64,000 bases of DNA, taken from assembly GCA_020634935.1 (NCBI GenBank), contig JACKAT010000004.1:192972-256971 (forward strand), written 5' to 3'. The translations under genes were made by a program, and so were the position numbers. Positions 50,844 through 59,422 of this stretch are shown in pieces. Position 1 is the first letter of the stretch. Every line of letters starts with the position of its first letter. The notes below the pieces were generated by a model that was not told where the DNA came from, did no database searches, and saw only the letters and a list, made by a program, of their open reading frames with translations. Origin of the DNA: Anaerolineales bacterium (lineage in GTDB: Bacteria > Chloroflexota > Anaerolineae > 4572-78 > J111).

Positions 50844-51896
50844 TTATAGGGAAATACTATCTTTAGCTGTGTATTCATGCACAAAATCGATCAAAGCGGC
50901 GACGTGGTCCACCGGTGTATTCTTATGAATACCATGTCCCAAATTAAAAATATGTCCGGGCCGGTCTTTAACCATATCGAGGATATTAGCCGCCTGTTTT
51001 TTAATTTCCGGAATGGGCGCAAATAACACTATTGGATCAAGATTGCCTTGCAGGGCTATATCGCGGCCCAACTGCCGATCAGCCGCAGCCAGATCGATCC
51101 GCCAATCGACGCCAATGACATCACCCCCGGCTTGCTTAAGCAGAGGTAACAGCCCGGCTGTGCCGGTGCCAAAATGAATCAGAGGAGTATTGGAGTCACT
51201 TTTAGCTATTTGAATAGCATGCTGCGAGTAGGGCATCACATACGCCTGATAATCGGCCGGGCTAAGGGCGCCCACCCAGCTATCAAACATCTGGAGGGCG
51301 TCGGCTCCGGCCTCGGCTTGGGCCTTAAGATAATGGCCGATAACCGTGGCTAGCTTAGCCATAAGCTTATGCCAAGTTCCAGGGTGTTCATACATTAACG
51401 TCTTGGTCGTAACGTAATTACGAGAAGAGCCGCCTTCGATAGCATAGCTGGCCAGGGTAAAGGGCGCCCCGGAAAACCCGATCAACGGCACTTGGCCGGC
51501 CAGTTCAGATTTAACTTGACGAATGGCTTGCAGGGTGAAAGCTAAAGTTTCTTCGGGCGCAGGTGTGGCCAGTTGATCGACATCGGTGGCAGTGCGGACG
51601 GGATTACCGATAACCGGCCCGTCTCCTTTAACAAACTTTAAATCCAATCCCATCCCGACCAAAATAGGGAGAATATCGGCAAAGATAATAGCGGCGTCGA
51701 GATTAAAGGCTCGAATGGGCTGCAGCGTGACCTCAGTGGCCAGATCGGGTGTTCTGATCAAATCCAAGATCGAATATCGCTCTCGTAAGGCCCGATACTC
51801 AGCCATGTAACGCCCGGCCTGGCGCATCAGCCAGATAGGCGTCGCATCTACAGGTTCTTGTCGGCAGGCACGGAGAAAGCGGTCGGTTTGGGGCAT
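50844..51896 (-). CDS. hemE: Uroporphyrinogen III decarboxylase
   Basis: 350 residues. HemE removes four carboxyl groups from uroporphyrinogen III to give coproporphyrinogen III. Motifs: TPIWLMRQAGRYMAEYR (substrate-binding Arg), FADILPILVGMGLDLKF (catalytic Asp), GFSGAPFTLASYAIEGGSS, QMFDSWVGALSP and FNLGHGIHKNTPVDHV. The ATG follows GAGAGGACTCAC. A TTGCAC-N16-TATAAT promoter lies upstream. It leads the hemE-hemH-hemY operon. Confidence 0.97.
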   Translation of the reverse strand: MPQTDRFLRACRQEPVDATPIWLMRQAGRYMAEYRALRERYSILDLIRTPDLATEVTLQPIRAFNLDAAIIFADILPILVGMGLDLKFVKGDGPVIGNPVRTATDVDQLATPAPEETLAFTLQAIRQVKSELAGQVPLIGFSGAPFTLASYAIEGGSSRNYVTTKTLMYEHPGTWHKLMAKLATVIGHYLKAQAEAGADALQMFDSWVGALSPADYQAYVMPYSQHAIQIAKSDSNTPLIHFGTGTAGLLPLLKQAGGDVIGVDWRIDLAAADRQLGRDIALQGNLDPIVLFAPIPEIKKQAANILDMVKDRPGHIFNLGHGIHKNTPVDHVAALIDFVHEYTAKDSISL

Positions 51897-51939
51897 GTGA
51901 GTCCTCTCAAGAAGATAGGCAGAATATTAACAAGGGGAT

Positions 51940-51967
51940 ATTATAACCGGATTTCCTTTTGGTGCAA
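51940..51967 (-). promoter_or_regulatory. hemEHY promoter
   Basis: Minus strand TTGCAC (51967-51962), 16-bp spacer, TATAAT (51945-51940). Start near 51933, about 37 nt before hemE. Confidence 0.75.
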
Positions 51968-51988
51968 TTGCTATGAATTTCCCACTTT

Positions 51989-52411
51989 TTATGAAGGAGC
52001 TAGCCGGTAGACAATCACGGCTAACAATAAAAACAGCATTTCCTTAAAGAGTTGAGCGCGATCAAACGATAGGCGGCCTTTAGTAAAGTTATAGGCCTGC
52101 AAGGGAAAAAACCAGGGGACTAAACCGCTCCTATCGGCAAACAAGTGGCCTGAATATCCGGCAAACCAAGCATAACCGCTTTCCTTGCCCCAGACAGCGG
52201 TTATAAAAGCGGTGCTACCGACCAGGCTGAAGATGTTGTGCGCATAGTGCCGACCATTTGGCATAACCCGAAGCCCATACCCCAATGATTTATCAACCAA
52301 GTCGGGAAACAGGCTGGCTAATAGCAGCAGTTTAAGGGCGTTTTTGTCCTTCGATAATATCGGGAAGCGATGTTGAACCAGAGCAATAGCAAGGTGGCCG
52401 GGAATATGCAT
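51989..52411 (-). CDS. Membrane-bound YdjM/DUF457-type putative metal-dependent hydrolase
   Basis: 140 residues with several hydrophobic helices. The family pattern is visible: HIPGHLAIAL near the start, LLLLASLFPDLVDKSLGYG, RHYAHNIFSLVGS and AGYSGHLFAD, whose His/Asp residues would bind a metal ion in or near the membrane. Relatives (YdjM, YvsG-like) are often called inner-membrane metal-dependent hydrolases, but no substrate is proven. It ends 92 bp before the hemE start and is divergent from the trigger factor gene. Confidence 0.82.
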   Translation of the reverse strand: MHIPGHLAIALVQHRFPILSKDKNALKLLLLASLFPDLVDKSLGYGLRVMPNGRHYAHNIFSLVGSTAFITAVWGKESGYAWFAGYSGHLFADRSGLVPWFFPLQAYNFTKGRLSFDRAQLFKEMLFLLLAVIVYRLAPS

Positions 52412-52555
52412 AAGGTCATGATACTCTGTCCGGCCAATTGATCAAACTCAAAAAGGGGTTTCCGATAGGGTTAAATAACGAGATCGGATTGACATAATCT
52501 TAAAAGAGCGGTATCATTTTATGAGTTAATTCCCCGGGTCAATCTTTTAAATAAT

Positions 52556-52584
52556 TTGCTCTGGACCACCCTTTATGCTATGAT
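52556..52584 (+). promoter_or_regulatory. Trigger factor promoter
   Basis: TTGCTC (52556-52561), 17-bp spacer ending TGC, TATGAT (52579-52584), an extended -10. The start near 52591 gives a short leader of about 36 nt. Confidence 0.78.
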
Positions 52585-52626
52585 GACCTTTGATATTTTT
52601 ATACTGACAATGATGAGGTTTTCCCC

Positions 52627-54249
52627 GTGAAGGTTACAGCTGAAGAATTAGAACGTTGCCAGGTTTTGGTGACGGTTGAAATAGATTCCAAAAAAGAAAA
52701 TGATATTCTGCAAAAAGCAGCTAAAAGAATTGCCAAAGAGATAAAAATTCCTGGGTTTCGGCCCGGTAAAGCGCCTTATAATGTCGTGGTCCGCCGTTTT
52801 GGTTTAGAAGCGATCCAACAAGAAGCTCTTGACAAGTCGGCTGACGATATGATTCATAAGGCTTTGGAAGAAGTTAACATTACGCCGTTTGCGCGTATGG
52901 ATTTGGAAAGTGTCGAGTGGGACCCGCTTGTAATTAAAATAAAGGTTCCCACCGAACCAAAAGTTGAGCTAAATGATTACCGCGCGATCCGGTTAGATTC
53001 TGCCGAGGTCGAGGTTTCAGATGAAGATGTCGATGAGCGGCTACAACAGTTACAGGAGAACAATGCCTCTTGGACACCGATCGAACGCCCGGCTCAACTA
53101 AACGACACTATCACTCTAGCGGTAGTTGAAAAAATTGACGATGAAATCGTGGCCGAGCATGACTCGCTGGATTATGAGCTAAAGCCGGTTGAAGATGAAA
53201 AGGTAGCAGACAGCATTGAAGCTGAGGCCGAGACAACTGAGGCCGAAGCAGAAACAGATGAAGTAGAAGAGGAGACAAACGAGGACCAAGCGGATTACAC
53301 CCCCCCGTTTCGCCCCGATCTAACTACGCCTCTGTTAGGCTTGAGTGCCGGTGACGAGAAAACTTTCTCGATAACCTATCCTGAAGATTTTAACGATCCA
53401 AATTATGCCGGCAAAGAAGTTACCTTTGAAGTTAATGTAGCTGCGGTCAAAGAAAAAGCTCTACCGGCTATTGATGATGAGTTGGCCAAAACGGTCAGCG
53501 ATTTTGATACGCTCGATGAGTTAAAGGCAGACATCCGGGCCAATATCAAAAAGCAGCGAGAACAACAACAGAATAATGACTTGGGCAACCAAGTTTTAGA
53601 GCAGATCGTAGCCGAGGCCGAAATTGAATGGCCACTGACCTACGAGAATGAAAGCATTGAGCGCGATCTGGACAACTACGAGCGACAAGTCTCAAGGTAT
53701 GGCTTGAACCTTGATAGTTACCTGAGTTTAGAAAACAAAACTCGTGAAGATTTCATGGAAGAGAGCCGTGAGCGGATTGTCAGCCGCTTAAAACGCAGTT
53801 TTGTAATTAGAAAAATTGCGGAACAGGAAAAGTTGGAAGTTGGCGAAAGTGAAATTCTTCAACACGCCAAGTTTCTCTCCGATCTTTCCGGCCAAGGCGA
53901 TCGGCTCTGGCGCGACATCTTAAGCTCGCCTATCCAGCAGGAATTGATCGCCAATGACCTGTTGGTGGGCAAGGTAATCGATTGGCTGGCCGCCGTCGCC
54001 AAAGGCGAAGCGGTCGAGCCTGAAGCCACTGTTACGGATGATCAATCTGAAAATGCCCCAGTTGTCGTTGATGGTGTCTCTACCGACGCTGAGGTCGATA
54101 CAAATGAAGAAGCCGTAGAAGTTGAAAGTTCTGAAGCTACCACGTCTAATGATGAAGCCGCTGCACCAGAGAGGGAGAGTAGCACCACTGAAAGGGATCA
54201 AGATGTAGATCAAACGGAAGAACCAACCCCTGCTGGAGTAAAAAGTTAA
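52627..54249 (+). CDS. tig: Trigger factor chaperone with acidic insertion and tail
   Basis: 540 residues; typical trigger factors have about 430-480. The N-terminal ribosome-docking domain (1-115) has the signature GFRPGKAP (43-50). The FKBP-type peptidyl-prolyl isomerase domain (about 150-270) is interrupted by an acidic stretch (about 198-225; EAEAETTEAEAETDEVEEET). The C-terminal substrate-binding domain runs to about 450, then an acidic Ser/Thr/Glu tail of about 90 residues (SENAPVVVDGVSTDAEVDTN). It binds nascent chains at the ribosome exit. It starts with GTG-flanked ATG-like context (CCCCGTGAAG) and precedes clpP by 29 bp, then clpX, the classical order. Confidence 0.94.
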   Translation: MKVTAEELERCQVLVTVEIDSKKENDILQKAAKRIAKEIKIPGFRPGKAPYNVVVRRFGLEAIQQEALDKSADDMIHKALEEVNITPFARMDLESVEWDPLVIKIKVPTEPKVELNDYRAIRLDSAEVEVSDEDVDERLQQLQENNASWTPIERPAQLNDTITLAVVEKIDDEIVAEHDSLDYELKPVEDEKVADSIEAEAETTEAEAETDEVEEETNEDQADYTPPFRPDLTTPLLGLSAGDEKTFSITYPEDFNDPNYAGKEVTFEVNVAAVKEKALPAIDDELAKTVSDFDTLDELKADIRANIKKQREQQQNNDLGNQVLEQIVAEAEIEWPLTYENESIERDLDNYERQVSRYGLNLDSYLSLENKTREDFMEESRERIVSRLKRSFVIRKIAEQEKLEVGESEILQHAKFLSDLSGQGDRLWRDILSSPIQQELIANDLLVGKVIDWLAAVAKGEAVEPEATVTDDQSENAPVVVDGVSTDAEVDTNEEAVEVESSEATTSNDEAAAPERESSTTERDQDVDQTEEPTPAGVKS

Positions 54250-54278
54250 TTTCTTATTACTAAGGAGCTTTAGACATT

Positions 54279-54905
54279 ATGTTCTCAAAATTTCCGGAAT
54301 CGATGGTCCCGATGGTCATCGAATCTACAGGGCGCACTGAAAGAGCTTACGATATCTTCTCTTTACTTCTAAGAGAACGTATTATCTTTTTAGGCACACC
54401 CATTAATGATCAGATCGCTAACCTGATTGTAGCCCAACTGCTTTATCTAAACCGGGAAGATCCGGAGCGTGAAATACAGATGTATATCAACTCGCCCGGT
54501 GGGGTCATTTATGCCGGCTTGGCTATTTATGACACCATGCAGCAAATCCAAGCCCCTATCCATACCTTTGCCGTAGGGGTCACGGCCAGTATGGGTACTG
54601 TCCTGCTGGCAGCAGGAGCGTCCGGCTATCGCTACGCACTGCCTCACGCGACCATTCATATGCATCAGGCCGGCGGCGGGGCTCAAGGTTATACCACCGA
54701 TGTCGAAATCCAATACCGTGAAATGAAGCGCCAACAAGATTTACTGTTTGGCATCTTAAGCAAACATACCGGACAAACCATCGCCCAAATTGCCGATGAT
54801 TTTGAACGGGATCGCTGGATGGACGCCATAACAGCTAAAGAATATGGACTGGTTGATGATATTTTGGGTGAAGCGCCGGCATCGAGTGATTCCTCTAAAA
54901 GCTAA
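54279..54905 (+). CDS. clpP: ATP-dependent Clp protease, proteolytic subunit
   Basis: 208 residues. The catalytic triad is present: S104 in VTASMGTVLLAAG, H129 in TIHMHQ, and the Asp of FERDRWMDA. Other signatures are MYINSPGGVIYAGLAIYDTM and YGLVDDIL. Two heptameric rings form a barrel that degrades proteins unfolded by ClpX or ClpC. AAGGAG lies upstream of the ATG. The neighbours tig and clpX give the usual protein quality-control cluster. A perfect micro-repeat hairpin follows 18 bp after the stop. Confidence 0.97.
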   Translation: MFSKFPESMVPMVIESTGRTERAYDIFSLLLRERIIFLGTPINDQIANLIVAQLLYLNREDPEREIQMYINSPGGVIYAGLAIYDTMQQIQAPIHTFAVGVTASMGTVLLAAGASGYRYALPHATIHMHQAGGGAQGYTTDVEIQYREMKRQQDLLFGILSKHTGQTIAQIADDFERDRWMDAITAKEYGLVDDILGEAPASSDSSKS

Positions 54906-54923
54906 TTAAATGTAGGTAGAAGG

Positions 54924-54962
54924 TTAGTTAGGTAGTTAGTTAAAAACTAACTACCTAACTAA
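54924..54962. repeat. Perfect 18-bp micro-repeat hairpin after clpP
   Basis: TTAGTTAGGTAGTTAGTT (54924-54941), loop AAA, and its exact complement (54945-54962). The arms are built of the unit GTTAG/GTAG. No T-run follows, so it is not a standard terminator. It may stabilise the tig-clpP mRNA end. Confidence 0.88.
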
Positions 54963-55237
54963 TGGTTAACTGAATTATTGATAATCATCACTTTCGTTTC
55001 ATGGACTATCAGGAAGCCATGTTTGCGATAAAGTGTTTATCACCCGAGTTGGTACGTCGAACTTACAATGTTCGGCCTCGTAAAATCAAAATTAATGTTG
55101 TAAAAGAGGGTTTTGTGCATTGAGCCAATAAAATGGGACAGTTTTTATTATTCTTGCCCATTTTTAGTTCTTAGTGGAGTACTCGTATATAAATCCTGTT
55201 GATACAACAAATCCAATTATAAAATGAGAAAGTCTAG
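54963..55237. other. Intergenic region between clpP and clpX
   Basis: A/T-rich, without a credible gene. A GGGACAG...GCCCATTTTTAG stretch (near 55135-55170) could form a weak hairpin. No clear promoter box pair was found, although clpX probably has its own promoter given the 333-bp gap from clpP. Confidence 0.5.
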
Positions 55238-56647
55238 ATGGCCGGTAGATTTCGCTCCAATACTCAAGTATGCTCATTTTGTAAGCGGTCGCAAGAAGAG
55301 GTAAACCGGCTCATCGCCGGCCCCGACCAAGTCTTTATCTGCGACGAATGTGTCGATCTCTGTCGTGATATCCTAGAAGAAGACACTTCAACTTCAAGCG
55401 CCACCGAGTTCAAACCAAATCGTATCCCTTCTCCCAAAGAGATTTATGACCAACTGAATGAGTGGGTAGTGGGTCAGGACCAGGCCAAAAAAGTTCTTTC
55501 GGTGGCCGTCTACAACCATTATAAAAGAATTAATCGACGGTCGACAACCTCCCGCGAGCACGAAGTTGAACTGCAAAAGAGCAACATCATGTTGATCGGC
55601 CCTACCGGGTGCGGTAAAACTCTCTTAGCTCAAACATTAGCGCGTATTTTGGATGTTCCCTTCTGTATCGCCGATGCGACCACGTTGACTGAAGCCGGTT
55701 ATGTGGGTGAAGATGTAGAGAATATTATTTTGCGGCTGATTCAAGCCGCCGACTATGATATTGAGCGGGCCGAGCAGGGGATCATCTATATTGATGAAAT
55801 AGATAAAGTTGCTCGCAAATCGGGTGATAATCCTTCAATCACCAGAGATGTTTCTGGAGAAGGGGTTCAACAAGCTCTGCTAAAGATCATTGAAGGCATG
55901 CAGGCTAACGTCCCTCCCCAAGGGGGTCGCAAACATCCGCATCAAGATTTTATTCAGATCAACACAAAAAATGTGCTTTTTATTTGTGGGGGAGCCTTTG
56001 ATAATTTAGACAAAATCGTTGAAGAACGATTAGGTGTTAAGGGCAAACTAGGATTTAGTGCGGGCTGGGCCAAAAAATTGGGGAGTAGAAGTCGTGATCC
56101 ACTGATTCCGCCTAAGCCTCCGGTAAGTCACCTTCAGGAAGTTACCGTAACCCCTACCCCCTATAGTCAAGACCTGGATGTGGCTAAGGAAGAGGCGGCA
56201 ATTGCCCACACATCCACTATTTTATCTCAAATTATGCCCGATGATTTACTTAGTTATGGGCTGATTCCCGAATTTATCGGCCGGCTGCCGGTTATGGTCA
56301 CCGTCTCCCCGCTGGGACACACTGCTCTCATGAAAATTCTGACGGCACCCCGTAATGCCATAGTCAAACAGTTTCAGCATTTATTTGCGCTCGATGGCGT
56401 CGAATTGGTCTTTACTCAAGATGCCTTATTTACCGCCGCAGCATTGGCCCTTAAACACAAAACCGGCGCTCGCGGCTTGCGTTCGATTATCGAAGAAGCC
56501 TTGCTTGACCTTATGTATGAAATCCCCTCGAATAAAGAAATTAGCAAATGTATTATTAATGCTGATGTTATTTACGGCGAGGCAGAGCCCGAGTTGTACG
56601 ATGAGCACGGTCGCCCGGTGGGGTTAAGTTTGCATAAAGCCGCTTAA
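55238..56647 (+). CDS. clpX: ATP-dependent Clp protease, ATP-binding subunit ClpX, with a small insertion
   Basis: 469 residues. The N-terminal zinc-binding domain has C12, C15, C35 and C38 (VCSFCKRS, FICDECVDLC). The AAA+ domain shows Walker A GPTGCGKT, GYVGEDVENI, Walker B IIYIDEIDKVARK and arginine/sensor residues in RDVSGEGVQQALLKI and GARGLRSIIEEAL. ClpX unfolds substrates and feeds them to ClpP. Between GFSAG and ILSQI there are about 52 residues where E. coli has about 15, adding a Pro-rich segment (RDPLIPPKPPVSHLQE). IPEFIGRLPV follows intact. A terminator lies about 100 bp after the stop. Confidence 0.97.
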   Translation: MAGRFRSNTQVCSFCKRSQEEVNRLIAGPDQVFICDECVDLCRDILEEDTSTSSATEFKPNRIPSPKEIYDQLNEWVVGQDQAKKVLSVAVYNHYKRINRRSTTSREHEVELQKSNIMLIGPTGCGKTLLAQTLARILDVPFCIADATTLTEAGYVGEDVENIILRLIQAADYDIERAEQGIIYIDEIDKVARKSGDNPSITRDVSGEGVQQALLKIIEGMQANVPPQGGRKHPHQDFIQINTKNVLFICGGAFDNLDKIVEERLGVKGKLGFSAGWAKKLGSRSRDPLIPPKPPVSHLQEVTVTPTPYSQDLDVAKEEAAIAHTSTILSQIMPDDLLSYGLIPEFIGRLPVMVTVSPLGHTALMKILTAPRNAIVKQFQHLFALDGVELVFTQDALFTAAALALKHKTGARGLRSIIEEALLDLMYEIPSNKEISKCIINADVIYGEAEPELYDEHGRPVGLSLHKAA

Positions 56648-56747
56648 AACCCCATTCGCTGATAGATTTTTCATATTAGAGAAAGGCCCCTTTGGGCTTT
56701 AACTGCTAAAGTATTACGATTTATCCAACTAACTCGTTATTAATATC

Positions 56748-56773
56748 AAGCCAGGTGATAGCCTGGCTTTTTT
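56748..56773 (+). terminator. clpX terminator
   Basis: AAGCCAGG (56748-56755), 6-nt loop, CCTGGCTT (56762-56769), followed by TTTTTT. A strong intrinsic terminator. Confidence 0.93.
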
Positions 56774-56859
56774 GCCAGACAAATCCATCTAAAATCTTAT
56801 TTAGTGGGGCAAATTAAAGTTTATTTTTACTGTTTCAACACATAAGTGGGGATAATTTT

Positions 56860-56868
56860 TGCTAAAAT
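56860..56868 (+). promoter_or_regulatory. Extended -10 promoter of the FAH-family gene
   Basis: TGCTAAAAT (56860-56868), about 55 bp before the start codon; the -35 region is poor. Confidence 0.5.
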
Positions 56869-56923
56869 ACGCAATTAGCCTTGTCGTTACCCTAAAAAAT
56901 TTTAACGCTCAGGAATGAATCTG

Positions 56924-57769
56924 ATGAAATTAATAACCTATATAAACGATCAAAATGAAAATCGTATCGCTTATTTAGAAGATAATAAGGTTTTTCCCCT
57001 TGATTTTGAGGGCGATATGATAGCGCTGATTCAAAACGAACCTGAGCTACTGAATACCGCTATCGATCAAGCCGTTAAAAAGTCAAGCTTTTCTTTAGAA
57101 GACATTAATCTAACCGCCCCGATTCTAAATCCCGCTAAAATTGTGGCCATCGGCAAAAATTATGCCGAGCATGCAATTGAAACCAAAAGTGCTGTACCTG
57201 AAGAACCGATCGTTTTTGCTAAATTTGCCACGTCGATCATTGGGCCGGGGGCAGACATCACTTGGAACGAGAACCTAACCAGCCAAGTAGATTTTGAAGC
57301 TGAATTGGCTGTCATTATTGGGCGCCGAGCACGCAATATAGTTGAAGAAAAAGCCATGGAGTATGTTTTTGGTTATACCTGCGCCAACGATGTCAGCGCT
57401 AGAGATTTACAATACCGAGGCAAACAGTGGGTCCGTGGAAAATCGCTCGATACCTTTTGTCCTTTAGGTCCTTGGATTGTCACTGCCGATGAAATTCCAA
57501 ACCCACAAAATTTGGGAATCCGCTGCCGGGTCAATGGGCATACGATGCAAAACAGCCATACCAGTAAAATGATCTTTAGCGTATCCTATCTAATTTCCTT
57601 TTTATCACACCACTTTACGTTACTACCTGGGGATATTATTTTGACCGGCACGCCTGATGGTGTCGGCGCATTTCGAGAACCTCCTGAGTTTTTACGTAAC
57701 GGCGATAGCGTCACAGTTGAGATCGACTCCATTGGCCAATTAAATAACCGCTGTCACGTAACAACGTAG
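56924..57769 (+). CDS. Fumarylacetoacetate hydrolase-family enzyme
   Basis: 281 residues from the ATG at 56924 (MKLITYINDQ), preferred over one 9 nt upstream because CAGGA is better spaced to it. The FAH fold C-terminal part has PAKIVAIGKNYAEHA, PIVFAKFATSIIGPGADI, DFEAELAVIIGRRARN (metal-binding Glu), YVFGYTCANDVSARDLQ (metal-binding Asp), GKSLDTFCPLGPWIV and LTGTPDGVG. Members are acylpyruvases, oxaloacetate decarboxylases or homoprotocatechuate pathway enzymes; the sequence does not tell which. It is a single gene downstream of the clpX terminator. Confidence 0.93.
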   Translation: MKLITYINDQNENRIAYLEDNKVFPLDFEGDMIALIQNEPELLNTAIDQAVKKSSFSLEDINLTAPILNPAKIVAIGKNYAEHAIETKSAVPEEPIVFAKFATSIIGPGADITWNENLTSQVDFEAELAVIIGRRARNIVEEKAMEYVFGYTCANDVSARDLQYRGKQWVRGKSLDTFCPLGPWIVTADEIPNPQNLGIRCRVNGHTMQNSHTSKMIFSVSYLISFLSHHFTLLPGDIILTGTPDGVGAFREPPEFLRNGDSVTVEIDSIGQLNNRCHVTT

Positions 57770-58011
57770 TGAGTTAGGTCATTCCTCCCATTGACGATTC
57801 AGCCAGATGCGCCGTATACTGGCTGGGTATAGGGGAGTTTGGTTGACAATGGGCTGATGCCATTCGCGCCAACCGAAGACTTCGACAAAGTTTTTTAAGT
57901 CCTATTGTAACTAACTGACCGGCTAGGTCAGTAAAAATTGCACCTTAAAAACCAGAGCTAATAGAAACTGGGTAGTTTGCGAGATTTGAAATTGAATGGT
58001 TTGGAGTTTTT
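57770..58011. other. Intergenic region
   Basis: Contains CAGCCAG (57800-57806) paired with CTGGCTG (57819-57825), without a T-run, and an isolated TTGACA (57843-57848) with no matching -10 box. No gene. Confidence 0.5.
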
Positions 58012-59070
58012 ATGCGCAGGATAAGACCCGCAGCGGTAGCCTATTTAACGTTCTCTCAATCTGATCCGCATCTCTATCACCTGCTAAAATATCTATTAGT
58101 TCTGGTTGCCTTTGTTTTTGCCAGCTCTCTCTCATTAGTTGTATTATGGGCCTCTTCCGCTGCGACTGATACAGGTAGCAATCCCTCACTTGCAATTTCT
58201 TTGATAAACCATGTAAATACAGGGACTCTAGGTCCAAAACAAGGGCGTTGGTTTAGATTAACCCCCACTAATCTAGATTCTCAAAGTTATTCTGTACAAT
58301 CATTCGTGTTGATTTCTTCCGTGGAGAATTTAGGTCAGAATATTTCCTTACGCATATTTGAGGAAAGCCAAGCGGTGCAATTGAAGCAAGAGCCCAACTC
58401 CATAATTCCCTTCGGAATAGGTCAATGGACCAGTCGTTATGCTGACAATCCGGCCGGGGTCAAATGGGCTGGCCCGACAGTTGGTAACGAAACTTATTAC
58501 ATCCAAATTATTAACAACAACGAAGTGGCTGTCGATTACTGGCTGCTGCGTGAAGAGCCGCACCAAGCAAACGTCACTCCAACGCAACCGGCCCCAGCCG
58601 AGCCGGTTTCTACCCCTGATCCTCAATTGGGATACCAAGCTTACACGGCTGTTAATTTACCTACCGGAGGCAATCATAATCGGCTTGGCCCTGGCTCAAC
58701 CTATTGGTATACATTTTCCCGCGACGATACCAGCCAGCCAAGCAATTTTCAGGATTTAAGTTTTAGTCTATTCTACACGCCGGATGAGGGTAACCGCCCT
58801 AACGTCAATTTTCAGCTTTTTACCACAACGGAGGTCAATGCCTGGCTGCGCGGCAGTGGTCGATTAAATAATTTTGGAGCCGGAATGTTGGTTTCACGCG
58901 ACGGCGATCCTTTAACCGGTGAGCGCATCTGGCGAGGAAATATTCTCAGAGGAGATACTTACTTTCTCGCTATCGAGAACGGATCAGACGTGGAAATTGA
59001 TTTCTGGTTATATGACCAGGACATTATCCATCCTTTACTGGGATCAACAGAAGACCTGTCCCTCCGTTAA
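58012..59070 (+). CDS. Membrane-anchored or secreted protein sharing a module with 44857-46785
   Basis: 352 residues with a hydrophobic N-terminal segment (about 24-45; LLKYLLVLVAFVFASSLSLV). Two modules follow (about 65-180 and 225-345). The second, with HNRLGPGSTYWYTFSRDD, PNVNFQLFTT, NFGAGMLVSRDGDPLTGE, RIWRGNILRGDTYFLAIENG and WLYDQDI, closely matches NMGAGMWVSRDKDPLTSE and DGDTYFIKIKNG of the protein at 44857-46785. The two are distant paralogues. An adhesive or matrix role is possible but unproven. The Pro-rich linker between modules (PTQPAPAEPVSTPDP) is typical of secreted proteins of this lineage. Confidence 0.82.
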   Translation: MRRIRPAAVAYLTFSQSDPHLYHLLKYLLVLVAFVFASSLSLVVLWASSAATDTGSNPSLAISLINHVNTGTLGPKQGRWFRLTPTNLDSQSYSVQSFVLISSVENLGQNISLRIFEESQAVQLKQEPNSIIPFGIGQWTSRYADNPAGVKWAGPTVGNETYYIQIINNNEVAVDYWLLREEPHQANVTPTQPAPAEPVSTPDPQLGYQAYTAVNLPTGGNHNRLGPGSTYWYTFSRDDTSQPSNFQDLSFSLFYTPDEGNRPNVNFQLFTTTEVNAWLRGSGRLNNFGAGMLVSRDGDPLTGERIWRGNILRGDTYFLAIENGSDVEIDFWLYDQDIIHPLLGSTEDLSLR

Positions 59071-59128
59071 ACCTCGGTCAGTTGTAAGTTGTAAGCTGTC
59101 GAACTTGTACGGGTACGGCAGTTCGCCC

Positions 59129-59413
59129 CTAACGTACGACAAAACTGGAGTGACCTCTGACCGGCTCATCATAGCGATACAGTACACTCCTAATTAAACT
59201 GCTGTGCGGCTCTTCCTGGCACCAGGCCAGCATTTGTTCTACCTCAGGCTCATCTCCCTGAGCTTCTATCTCAATCCGACCATCGGTTAGATGCCGCACA
59301 AATCCAACTAACCCCAACTGTTGGGCTTTTTGCTGAGTTTGAAGTCGAAAATTCTTTCCTTGTAAACGCCCCTCGATGAGAATGCGGGCTCGCACTTGGC
59401 TCATAGTTTTCAC
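59129..59413 (-). CDS. Acylphosphatase-like protein with altered active site
   Basis: 94 residues, GTG start with AGGAG 5 nt upstream. The small alpha/beta fold of acylphosphatase is clear (GLVGFVRHLTDGRIEIEAQG, VEQMLAWCQEEP). The catalytic R23 is kept in NFR, but the phosphate cradle usually GxVQGVxFR reads GRLQGKNFR, and the catalytic Asn41 is replaced by His (VRHLTDG). Acylphosphatases hydrolyse carboxyl-phosphate bonds; this one may be inactive or changed. It ends against the downstream repeat-free gap and begins 9 bp after the prepilin peptidase stop. Confidence 0.85.
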   Translation of the reverse strand: MKTMSQVRARILIEGRLQGKNFRLQTQQKAQQLGLVGFVRHLTDGRIEIEAQGDEPEVEQMLAWCQEEPHSSLIRSVLYRYDEPVRGHSSFVVR

Positions 59414-59422
59414 GGTCGCTCC

